Shown in pieces: positions 11,390 to 20,436 of a stretch of DNA of 64,000 nt. Numbering within the stretch: position 1 is the first letter of the stretch; each line of letters starts with the position of its first letter. Where the stretch lies: positions 30,271,210 to 30,335,209 of the forward strand of contig NC_065544.1 of NCBI RefSeq assembly GCF_932294415.1, read 5' to 3'. Source of the DNA: Quercus robur (lineage: Eukaryota; Streptophyta; Magnoliopsida; Fagales; Fagaceae). The notes under the pieces were generated by a model. The model was given only the letters and a program-made list of their open reading frames with translations. It ran no database searches and was not told the origin of the DNA. A program made the translations under genes and the position numbers.

Positions 11390-11395
11390 CAACCA
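11387..11395 (+). promoter_or_regulatory. Candidate stop-codon readthrough site UAG CAA CCA between protease and pol
   Basis: The gag-pro frame ends in TAG, and the next six bases CAACCA fit the CARYYA context known from tobamovirus-type leaky stops. The same frame stays open for the following 39 codons and leads into reverse transcriptase with no ATG near its beginning (the codon at 11,507 is TTG). Copy 2 has the same arrangement with CAGCCA. None of the private nonsense codons in either copy has a CARYYA context. Function is inferred. Confidence 0.7.
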
Positions 11396-14300
11396 GCCTC
11401 CTCGGCAAAGCAAGACGAGGGGCTGGCCGAGGAGATAAGGTGTGAAGGTTTAGATAAGGTTGCTGTCAGCAACGACCCGGAGAAGTTCTTTCAGGTCGGC
11501 TCTGAATTGCCCTCTCAGGAAAAGGAGGAACTGGTCAGATTTCTCAGAGAAAATGTCGATGTATTCGCTTGGGACGCCTACGATGCCCCTGGAGTTGATC
11601 CCAGCCTCATCTGCCACCACCTGAACGTCAACCCCTCTTCCACTCCGAGGAAGCAACCACCCCGGTGCCCTTCAAAAGAACACGTTAGTGCCGTAAGAGA
11701 CGAGGTGGTCAAGTTGAAAAGAGCAGGGGCTATCAAAGAGGTCTTTTATCCTGAATGGTTGGCGAACACAGTGGTGGTAAGGAAGAAGACGGGGAAGTGG
11801 AGGGTCTGCGTGGACTTCACGGACCTGAACAAGGCGTGCCCCAAGGACCCATTCCCTCTACCCAAAATCGATCGGTTGGTGGATGCAACCGTGGGACACC
11901 CTCGAATGAGCTTCCTGGACGCCTTCCAGGGCTATCATCAGATACCCCTTGCGCTAGAGGACCAAGAGAAAACGGCTTTCATGACGCCCATCGGAAATTA
12001 CCATTATAAGGTGATGCCATTCGGGCTAAAGAACGCGAGCTCAACCTACCAAAGGATGATGACTCGGATGTTCGAGCCACAACTGGGCAAGATCATTGAG
12101 GTGTATATAGACGATATGGTTGTGAAAGTAAAAGGGTGTCCGAGCACGTGCAGGACCTTGGAACAGTCTTCGCTATCTTAAGGGAGCACCGGTTGCGGCT
12201 GAATGCCTCCAAATGTTCATTCGGGGTCGGGTCTGGGAAATTCCTAGGGTACATGGTCACCCATAGAGGAATAGAAGTAAGTCCTGACCAAATCAAAGCC
12301 ATTAACAGTCTACAAACTCCTCGGAACCCGAAGGAGGTGCAGAAGCTCACTGGCATGATTGCGGCATTAAGCCGGTTCATATCACGATCGGCAGATCGAT
12401 GTCGGTCTTTTTACCTCCTGATAAACAAGTGGAAAGAGTTTAAGTGGTTGGAGGATTGCGTTCAGGCTTTCCAACAGCTTAAAGACTACCTATCACGACC
12501 AACCATCATGTCCAGTCCGGAGGCAGACGAGGTGCTGTTTGCCTACATCGCCGTAGCTCCCCACGCCGTAAGCCTGGTACTGATACGGGATGATAATGGG
12601 GTGCAGCGACCGGTGTACTATGTGAGCAAGTCACTACATGAGGCTGAGGTGCGATACCTACCCTTAGAGAAGGCAATTTTGGCGATAGTGCATGCAACCC
12701 GGAAGCTTCCTCATTACTTTCAGGCGCACACGGTCATCGTCCTGACTCAGCTTCCACTTCGAGCCGTGCTTCGAAGCGCTGACTACACAGGAAGGATCGC
12801 AATGTGGAGTGCTCTTCTGGGGGTTTTTGATATTAAATATATGCCCAGACCCTCCGTCAAAGGACAGGTCCTCGCGGACTTGGTAGCAGAGTTTGCCGAG
12901 CCCTCTATAGAAACGATGACCGAGAAGAAAGACCTGGGCGGAAAACTGGTTGGCACAGTTTCAGCCGGGGAGACCATGCATTGGAAGGTCTACGTGGATG
13001 GCGCGGCCAACCAGAGAGGATCAGGAGTTGGGATAGTATTAATATCGCCGGACGGCGCTGTCGTTGAAAAATCATTAAGACTCGGTTTCTCGGCTACGAA
13101 CAATGAAGCCGAATACGAAGCCTTACTTCAAGGAATGGCAATGGTTCAAAAATTGGGTGGAAGAGTAATAGAAGCCTTCTCGGACTCCAGATTAGTGGTC
13201 GGACAAGTGATGGGAGAGCTAGAAGCTCGAGATACTAGGATGCAAGAGTATCTGGGACAAGTCAAACGGCTACAGGCGAGCTTTGAATCCTTCAGTTTGA
13301 CGCACGTCTCCAGGAGCATAAACACTCATGCAGACTCGCTGGCCACTCTTGCCACGTCCTCGGCACGTAATTTGCCACGAACGATCCTAGTCGAAGATCT
13401 AGTCAAGGCCAGTCCCATCAGCAGAAACCCGACCCAGGTCCATCAGATTAGACAGAGTCCTAGTTGGATGGACCCCATAAGGAATTTCCTCCAAGACGAT
13501 ATCTTACCGGAAGAAAAACTAGAAGCCGAGAAGATACGTAGAAATGCTCCTCGTTTTTGGCTATCAGAGGATCGCAAACTTTATCGACGCTCCTACTCTG
13601 GACCTTACTTACTCTGCGTACATCCAGAAGAGTCCGAGTCTCTTCTTGAGGAGTTGCATGAGGGAGTATGTGGAAGTCACACCGGAGGAAGATCGCTGGC
13701 GCACAGGGCACTTACCCAAGGATACTGGTGGCCGAACATGCAGAGACAGGCCCAGGAATACGCTAAGAAGTGCGATCAGTGTCAAAGATTCGCCCCAAAT
13801 ATCCACCAACCCGGAGGGGTTCTCAACCCACTCTCCAGTCCATGGCCTTTCGCGCAATAGGGTCTTGATATTGTCGGGCCTTTCCCCAAGGCTGCGGGGA
13901 ACAAGCGATACATAATAGTCGGAACCGATTACTTCACTAAATGGGTGGAGGCTGAACCTTTGGCCAACATCAGGGACGTGGACGCCCAGAAATTCATCTG
14001 GAAGAACATTATCACCCGCTTCGGAACTCCGAGAACCCTCATTTCCGACAATGGTCTTCAGTTTGACAGCAAGAATTTTAGGGAGTATTGCCGTGAGTTT
14101 GGGATCATTAATCGATATTCCACCCCCGCATACCCCCAAGGAAATGGGCAAGTCGAGGCCGTGAACAAGGTCATAGTGAACGGGTTGAAGAAAAGATTGG
14201 ATGAGTCAAAGGGGAGATGGGTAGAAGAACTACCGCACGTCTTATGGACCTATCGGACAACGCCGCGGCGTTCAACCGGTGAAACTCCCTTCTCAATGAC

Positions 14301-14703
14301 TTACGGGGCTGAGGCTGTGCTTCCGATCGAGAACAATTTCCCCACGTTGAGGTCTAGCTCGTTTACCCCAAGCGATAACGATGAGTTGCTAGGAAGAAGT
14401 CTGGACCTAACCGAGGAAAGAAGGGAAAAGGCCACGATTCACATGGCCTATTATCACCAGAAGCTAAGACAATGGTATGATGCTAACGTCAGATTGCGGC
14501 CTTTGGGTCCAGGTGATCTCGTGATGAGGAAGATTCTCGGCAGCGCATAGAACCCCTCTTGGGGCAAGTTGGGGCCCAATTGGGAGGGACCATACCGTGT
14601 CACATCCGTGGCCGGAATAGGCGCCTATTACCTAGAAGATTTGGATGAAAAAGCTGTACCTCGACCATGGAATGTAAATAACCTCAGGAGGTATTATTAT
14701 TAA
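11390..14703 (+). pseudogene. pol of Tat copy 1 (RT, two RNase H domains, integrase), frameshifted and interrupted
   Basis: The order is reverse transcriptase (KDPFPLPKIDRLVD, MPFGLKNA, catalytic YIDDM near 12,105), native RNase H/connection (VYYVSKSLHEAEVRYLPLEK), a second archaeal-type RNase H (YVDGAAN, NNEAEYEALLQGM, SDSRLVVGQ, HADSLA), integrase zinc finger (H...H...CDQC) and DDE core (first D just after 13,860, ISDNGLQF, then E in GNGQVEAVNK). Lesions compared with copy 2: a 1-nt deletion near 12,127-12,140 just after YIDDM, TGG to TAG at 13,858-13,860, and a TAG at 14,548-14,550 where copy 2 has AAG. The length is 3,314 nt against 3,315 in copy 2, which agrees with one lost base. The gene enters from gag-pro by the UAG described separately. 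Confidence 0.92.
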
Positions 14704-14764
14704 TAAGAATGGCTTAGCATACGTTTTCTTTTATGACTATTTGCCGCTTGCCAGTCTACATTAC

Positions 14765-15175
14765 AATTATTTATAAGTTTTAAACAAAACCTAAGTCCTG
14801 CATGGCTCCTCAGACCACAGACTTGGGGGAAATTAATACTTAAGCCGATTGTTTATAAGTTTTAAACAAAACCCAAGTCCTGCATGGCTCCTCGGACCAC
14901 AGACTTGGGGGAAATTATTATTTAAGCCAACTATTTATAAGTTTTAAACAAAACCAAAGTCCTGCATGGCTCCTCGGACCACAGACTTTTGGGGAAGCTA
15001 TTACCCATGACAGCTCATAGTTTTAAACAGAACCTAAGTCCTGCATGGCTCCTCGGACCACAGACTTTGGGGAAATTATTACTCATGACACTTCATAGTT
15101 TTAAGCAGAACCTAAGTCCTGCCTGGCTCCTCGGACCACAGACTTTTGGGGAGATTATTACTTGTGATAGATTGG
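14765..15175 (+). repeat. Tandem array, five units of 78-82 bp, between pol and the antisense gene
   Basis: Each unit contains AGTTTTAAAC, AAGTCCTGCATGGCTCCTCG and CCACAGACTT. Starts fall near 14,771, 14,853, 14,935, 15,014 and 15,092. It lies exactly between the 3' ends of the convergent pol and antisense genes. The same place in copy 2 holds an enlarged array of related units. Confidence 0.9.
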
Positions 15176-15513
15176 GAGATTATTGCTTAAAGGAAATCAC
15201 TTTTAATACATGCGCACAGTCTAGCACCATCGCAAATCATCAAACGCGCAGCGCCAAGAACCCATTTCCGTTTTGACTAATAACCTGTGTCTACATTGTT
15301 GCAAATGCTTGAAATAAAAAAGAGCAATACTAGCGCACAGCCGTAGTAAGCAAAACGAACATTTTATATTAATATTCCGAGTACATTAGAAAGAGAGGTC
15401 CGTACAAAAAAGGGAAAAGTAGGATAACTCTCATTTAAAAAATATATATATAAAATAAAATAAAATAAAACAAAAAAATAAAAACTATTTACAGAGATTG
15501 AAAGCCTGAAAGG

Positions 15514-17953
15514 CTAGGCTTGAGCAGGAGGATCTTCTTTCTGCTCGGGCTGAGGAGGAGGAACCTCGATGGTAGAGTCTGCAGCAGGATCCTTCACCAT
15601 ATCAGGCACAAGGACGGCATCAGGCACCGCTAGGTCCTGCTCTGGAGCCACTTGGGCGTCTTCAGGATTCGCACGGATCTCCCTAGGATAGAAGATGCTC
15701 TCGGGCAGTCTTAGTGCCGAATCTGCAGGAACTCCTGCAGCATCAAGAGCATGAGCCCATGAAATGCCGCAGTACTCCCTGCATACCTCGGGAATCTCCT
15801 CAGACAGCCTGGCCTTCGTCTCTTCAGCCCCGAGCTGGCGAGCAGCATTCTTCTCGGCCTCTGTAGCCTCTCGGATCAGTTGGGCCTCCTCCTTTACCCG
15901 CCTCAGCTCATCCTCTACCTTTTGCAGGGCAATCTTGAGATCCTGCGCTGCCTGTCTCTCAGTGACAAGGTTAAGCTGCGTCGTGTACAGCTCTTTGCGC
16001 TGGTCCTCCGCCTGGGTCTCGGCGTTCTTTAAACCAGACTCTGCACTTTTGCGCCGGTTCTCCGACACCTTGAACTCGTCCGTGAGTTGAAGGTGCTCGT
16101 GCTTGAGGGACCCCAAGGCTTTCTCCATTTCCACCCGAGCCTGGGTCTCAGCCTCAACCCGACTACGGCTGTCGCGGCAAAACTCATTAGCCACGAACAC
16201 CTGCTGAGTAATCTGCAAACGAAACAAGGTTGCATTGAAAAAGAAATCTAGCGGGGGTAAATAAATTGATAAAACAGTAAAAGGACTACTTACCAACGCA
16301 AGATCCCTTTTTAGGGATAGAAAGAGCTCAGGCTGAGAGAATCGCCTATAGGCCTCCATGTCCCGAGGAAGGAGTAGGGGCTGCTCTAAGGCATCCGCCA
16401 CGTACCCTGCCCGGCCTCGGTTATACTCTCGGACCGAAGCATTGTAGGAGATGGGAACCCCATCCAGCTCCAACTTGGGGTTCCATGCACGAGGGGAGGC
16501 GCGCACGTCAGTAAGGTTCTCCTCATCTCGGCTCTCCGAGGAGTTACCCCTTCTGCTCCTCGGCGCCCGCGTAGTCTTTTGCTGCTTGGTCGGCTGGGCA
16601 GCCATCTCACCCTCCTCAGGGGTGTCAACCGGCCTCTTCTTCTTCAGGTCCGGATTAACCTTAAAGCCAGGGTCCGAGACGCCCTGAGGGACCACAGGGG
16701 GAAGGGTTTTGACCTTTGATGGACTTGGTCCCTTCGATGGCTGAACCTTTGATGACTGACCTTTCCCCCGAGAGGACATCAGCTCCTTTAGAGACTTTCC
16801 CTTTCCTGCCATGGGCTCTACCTCTTCGTCTGAAGTATCGTCCGAGCAGATAACGATTGAGGGAACACCAACCGCGGAATGTTGGTCCTGCTCTGCTTCG
16901 GGGTTAGAAAGCTCCACCAAGGGGTTTTGCTGAATTTCCTCCTCGAAGTAAAACTTGTCTATTTCTTCCTCAAGGGAAAGACGAGATGATTCAGCTCCTT
17001 CTTCAACCAAAACAGCAGCACCAGGCTCATTTACCGGAGGTAGCTGCTCTGCCAAGTAAGGATTTCTGACACCTGACAACACCACTGGTGGCAAATCGTG
17101 GTCAGCTAGGAATCCGTCCTGGGACATGTTAATTCTAGCCAGCCTCGGACTGCCAGCCCTTATAGCGTGACCGACTGCCTGGAAAGCGCTGCTCAGAGGT
17201 TGATAGCCCAAAACCAGATGGGCCGCACGCAACTGTCCGTCCTCGGTAGTGTAAATCTCCGACCTGAGAAGATAGTTTAGCGTTGACACGTTCACGAGGC
17301 TTAGCCGAGGAGCAACGTGAATTTTGTCTACAAACAAACCAAGAAAAGTGAGGTTAAACCATGAAAATTTTCAATTACAAAGAAAGCAAGAAAAGTAACC
17401 CCTCAACACTAAATCCTTTCCCAAAAAGGACCAATCCTAAAAGCGCCGCACCTGGGTTTCCTGCCCGAGTTGGACAATGAATACCGTCGAACCACTCCCC
17501 AGAAGCAATGAGGAAGTCATTCTTCAAGGTCTTATTGGAAACTGGAAGACAAGAGATCAACCTAACATCCTCGTTCCGGGATTTAAGATAATACCCATCA
17601 TCCCCGAGGCGGTGACATTCGTACAGATAAGCCACATCGTGCCAAGTAAGGCCTAGATTCATCCGCTCGTCTAAGACATCTACACAGCCTAGTATCTTGA
17701 ACATATTCGGGGCACACTGATACGGCGTCAACCTATGGTTGAACAGGTATTCCCTTGTGATCCTACGCATGGGAAGTGTCATCCCTCCCTCTATGAAAGC
17801 AATCATGGGGATAACGACTTCTCCCTCAACTCTATCTGTCAATATTCCTTCAAGAGGACAGTGCCGCAGCCCAACCCCCGGGGGAATGTGGTATTTCGCC
17901 CTAAAGGCTTCCATAGCGGCAGGAGTTTTTACTAATTTTTCGAATCTACCCAT
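15514..17953 (-). CDS. Antisense additional gene of Tat copy 1 (Transposase_28-like plus coiled coil), three coding exons
   Basis: Coding exons 17,953-17,452, 17,327-16,294 and 16,212-15,514 (502, 1,034 and 699 nt) give 744 codons plus stop. Introns are 124 bp (17,451-17,328) and 81 bp (16,293-16,213), both GT-AG; the second is in frame and stop-free. The first ~170 residues resemble the putative gypsy-type transposon domain (Transposase_28) seen in plant Tat elements (recalled, not searched). The middle is acidic and proline/serine-rich with basic clusters. Roughly residues 520-660 are a long heptad-rich coiled coil (around LKHEHLQLTDEFKVSENRRK). The C-terminus is acidic and proline-rich. 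It is transcribed against gag-pol from its own promoter beside the 3' LTR. Its role is unknown. The ATG is chosen because it follows the leader-intron acceptor directly and is the same in copy 2. Confidence 0.8.
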
Positions 17954-18049
17954 CTGAACTGAACTGGGGAAATGAAAGTAAAGACTGAAAAGAAAAGTAG
18001 AGTCCGAGGAGGGAATTGAAACGGGGAGAAAAGCGAAATGTACAGGTAC
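17954..18049 (-). other. Leader (5' UTR) intron of the antisense gene, copy 1
   Basis: A donor AAG|GTACC at 18,049 and an acceptor CAG directly before the ATG at 17,953 bound a 96-bp intron. Copy 2 has the same donor word GTACC, the same acceptor and the same 96-bp length, which supports real splicing. Confidence 0.65.
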
Positions 18050-18231
18050 CTTCACAAAACGCTCAAGGGGACGCCTGGAAATCTCTCTTGGACGAAACGC
18101 TTCACAAAAACGGCTACGGTGGCGTAACGGACGCAAGTGTTCGTATATCTCTGGGATTCGATGGAGCTCTCTGGAGTCTTTTGAGGTTTGTGAAATGCAG
18201 ATGAAAGAAGGAACTGAACCCCTCTGACGTC

Positions 18232-18238
18232 TTATATA
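18232..18238 (-). promoter_or_regulatory. TATA box of the antisense gene, copy 1
   Basis: TATATAA on the minus strand, inside the conserved context GGCTATATAAGACGTCAG. It lies 183 bp upstream of the leader-intron donor and outside the LTR. The same box is at 43,908-43,914 in copy 2. It suggests transcription independent of the LTR promoter. Confidence 0.6.
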
Positions 18239-18484
18239 GCCAGGAGGAGAGAGAAAAGATCATCCCTGCCTAAAAATACAGGAAAAAACGATGGCCATTC
18301 GATCCACGCTAAGCCGTTGGATGAAGGGAACATAACGCCTCCAGAAGTTAATGGCCACGCCTCGTAAATTGTAGCGCGTCAAAAGTAACGGTCCGCACGC
18401 GCGCCCCACGATCTCCTTATTTCCCTCCACTCACAAACATCAAAACCCCGCCTTTCCCCTCGGAGGGAGGTAAAAACCGGAGTT

Positions 18485-18496
18485 TTGAGGGGCTAT
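18485..18496 (+). other. Polypurine tract region of Tat copy 1
   Basis: TTGAGGGGCTAT abuts the 3' LTR. It is purine-rich at GAGGGG and matches the equivalent site of copy 2 (43,651 onward, other strand). Confidence 0.55.
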
Positions 18497-19182
18497 TGTG
18501 GGGCCCGGCCCAAAAATGATGGGCTATTCCAAGCTCAGGCCCGTCCGAGGAGCGTCCTGTCCAAAGAAAAGCCTCATATGAAGCGCTATTCAACCCCAAT
18601 AGCGCCAAGGAAACCTGTCCGAGGAGTAACTACTCCTCGGACATCACGAAGCCCAGACGAGGAACTTGCCCCAGCCATTTCAGCTCATCTTCCCAACATA
18701 TAAAACGAATTAAATTCAAAATATCTCGCGGAAGGCTACCACCACATTAATTGCGCCCCAACCACCCTTTTGGCCGCATTAATGAGGAAAAGACTCCTGA
18801 ACAATACCGCCTTGGCCTCTGCAACTCACAAAGGGTCTGATGAGGGCGTCTGATGGGACAGGTGCTCAAGTGGATGCTTGGATGATTAACAGGTGTAAGG
18901 CTAAGATAAAAAGAAGAAGAATATATAATGTAGTGGAGTCCCTCAAAGAAGGGGACGGTAGAACGGTATCAGGAACAAAAAAGAAATAAAATCAGACTTG
19001 AGAAAGATCCATTTTGGTGTTTTCTATTTTCTTTTTGCAAACCATACTGTCCATGCATTAGACCGAACAAGTTCACTGAGGCCAAGTTCTTTGACCCATC
19101 CTCTACAAATAATTATTGTGGGTTGCGCTTTGGGCCAGGGCCTAATCAACATAAGTTGGGCTAGGAAAATCGTGTAACCACA
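18497..19182 (+). repeat. 3' LTR of Tat copy 1
   Basis: 686 bp, the same length as the 5' LTR, with the same TGTGGGG start and ACCACA end. It repeats the 13-bp-arm palindrome at 18,616-18,643. The target duplication GTTAC follows at 19,183-19,187. Confidence 0.95.
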
Positions 19183-19187
19183 GTTAC

Positions 19188-19688
19188 TTTATCCAAAGAA
19201 GTTGATAAAGATAAAAAAAAAAATTTTTAAAAAATAAAAAATAAAAACTTTTTGTTTTTATCTAAAAACTTAAGTGAATGAATTTGTTGAAAAATCTAAA
19301 AAATAATTTGCAATTTGGTGAAGTCACTTGGTGCAACCATGGCTTCTAAGCTCAACTTTGATTATATAGTATAGAGTTTCACTTCTTATTAAGTTTGGAT
19401 TAAATAAAAATAATTTTATTTAAATATTGTGCTAACGTGGAAAATTGTGAGAGTTTTAGAGGTTTCAGTTATATAAATATATATATATATATATATAAGA
19501 TATAAATTTTACTCTAGTCTAATTTAAGTGTATATGTGTATGAAGTTCTCTCCTTATAACTTGAATCTCGACCCTTACCCTCTAATACCCCCACAAACAT
19601 GTATATTTGTGGAGTGACTATCGTGCCAATAAATCATGAGAATAAATAGTAAATACTTTGTCATACATGAGAAAAATATGTTACACAT
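19188..19688. other. AT-rich intergenic DNA with one copy of the 6.3-kb repeat
   Basis: Positions 19,372-19,480 repeat the words TTTCACTTCTTATTAAGTTT and GTGGAAAATTGTGAGAG of the 6,299-6,960 repeat. A TA microsatellite sits at about 19,480-19,497. I see no gene. Confidence 0.5.
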
Positions 19689-19850
19689 GGGTTTCAATTA
19701 GTTCAACTAGTAAAATCTCTTATAGTTAAATAAAAGATTTCAAATTCAATCTCTACCTACACCAAAAACTAATTGGTGTTTTGGTCTAATGATAAAGAGT
19801 TATCATTAAGTGCGAACGCCATATGTTGAAACTCTCAAAACAAAAATGTT
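19689..19850 (+). mobile_element. SINE-like element, copy A
   Basis: Begins GGTTTCAATTAGTTCAACTAG. It contains an A-box-like TAGTTCAACTAGTAAAA, a degenerate B-box-like region TTTCAAATTCAATCTC, then CTACACCAAAAACTAATTGG, and ends in an A-rich tail. The same order of blocks occurs at 32,011, 54,358 (minus) and 63,232 (minus). No TSD was resolved. Confidence 0.55.
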
Positions 19851-19917
19851 ACACACAATGTGTACGTGCAAATACAACTATCCAAAACAATTTCACAAAT
19901 GTGTTTAATTAAATAAA

Positions 19918-20292
19918 GGGTTATTGTTAACAAGTGCCCTTAGGGTAGGAAAATTATTGAATACTTCAGACTACTATAAATGCGTACCTTTTCTCTCACA
20001 TAAATTGTAGGTCCCACCATAAATTTAATTAATGGGAGTAATTATAGAGTACTCTTAGAGTATCATAAATGCATACTTTCCCTTCTCACATAACTGTGGA
20101 TCCTACTAATTAAATTTATAGTGGGACCTACAATTCATGTAAAATGAAGGAATACGCATTTATAGTACTCTCAGAGTATTTAATAATTTTCTATTAGTGG
20201 GACCCACAGTTATGTGAGAGGAGGAAGCACACATTTATAGTACTCCGGGAGTACCAAAAAATTACCACTTAAGGTAATGGTTAATAATCCAT
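19918..20292. mobile_element. Fold-back MITE with long inverted repeats
   Basis: The left arm starts GGGTTATTGTTAACAAGTGC; the right arm, reverse-complemented, starts GGATTATTAACCATTACC. Both continue through TACTATAAATG and TCTCACATAA to a GTAGGTCCCAC or GTGGGTCCCAC block. It is non-coding and its terminal sequence resembles MuDR-type plant MITEs. Confidence 0.6.
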
Positions 20293-20427
20293 TTTAAGAA
20301 AATTTTAACACCACTTTTAGGGCAAATAGAAAAAACTATCAAAATATTAATTTTTTTTTCCACATGAAAAATTTCTTAAAATAGTTTGTTAACAATTGTC
20401 TTGGGTCATTTATTAACATTTCCCTTA
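20293..20427. other. Short AT-rich spacer
   Basis: Sequence between the MITE and the Pack-MULE, with poly-T near 20,350. I see nothing functional. Confidence 0.4.
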
Positions 20428-20436
20428 AATAAATAA

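Larger units (their letters stand above)
8611..19182 (+). mobile_element. Tat-type Ty3/gypsy LTR retrotransposon, copy 1 (10,572 bp)
   Basis: Complete element: two 686-bp LTRs with TG...CA ends, flanked by the 5-bp duplication GTTAC (8,606-8,610 and 19,183-19,187). Internal order: tRNA-Asp-like primer binding site, gag-protease, UAG, pol (RT, native RNase H, second archaeal-type RNase H, integrase), a tandem array, and an antisense gene reading back from the 3' LTR. The extra RNase H and the pol order place it in the Tat lineage (family knowledge). The LTRs differ at 7 of 686 positions by hand count (about 1%), so the insertion is recent. Gag-pol carries one frameshift and three private nonsense codons, so this copy is not autonomous. 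Confidence 0.95.
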
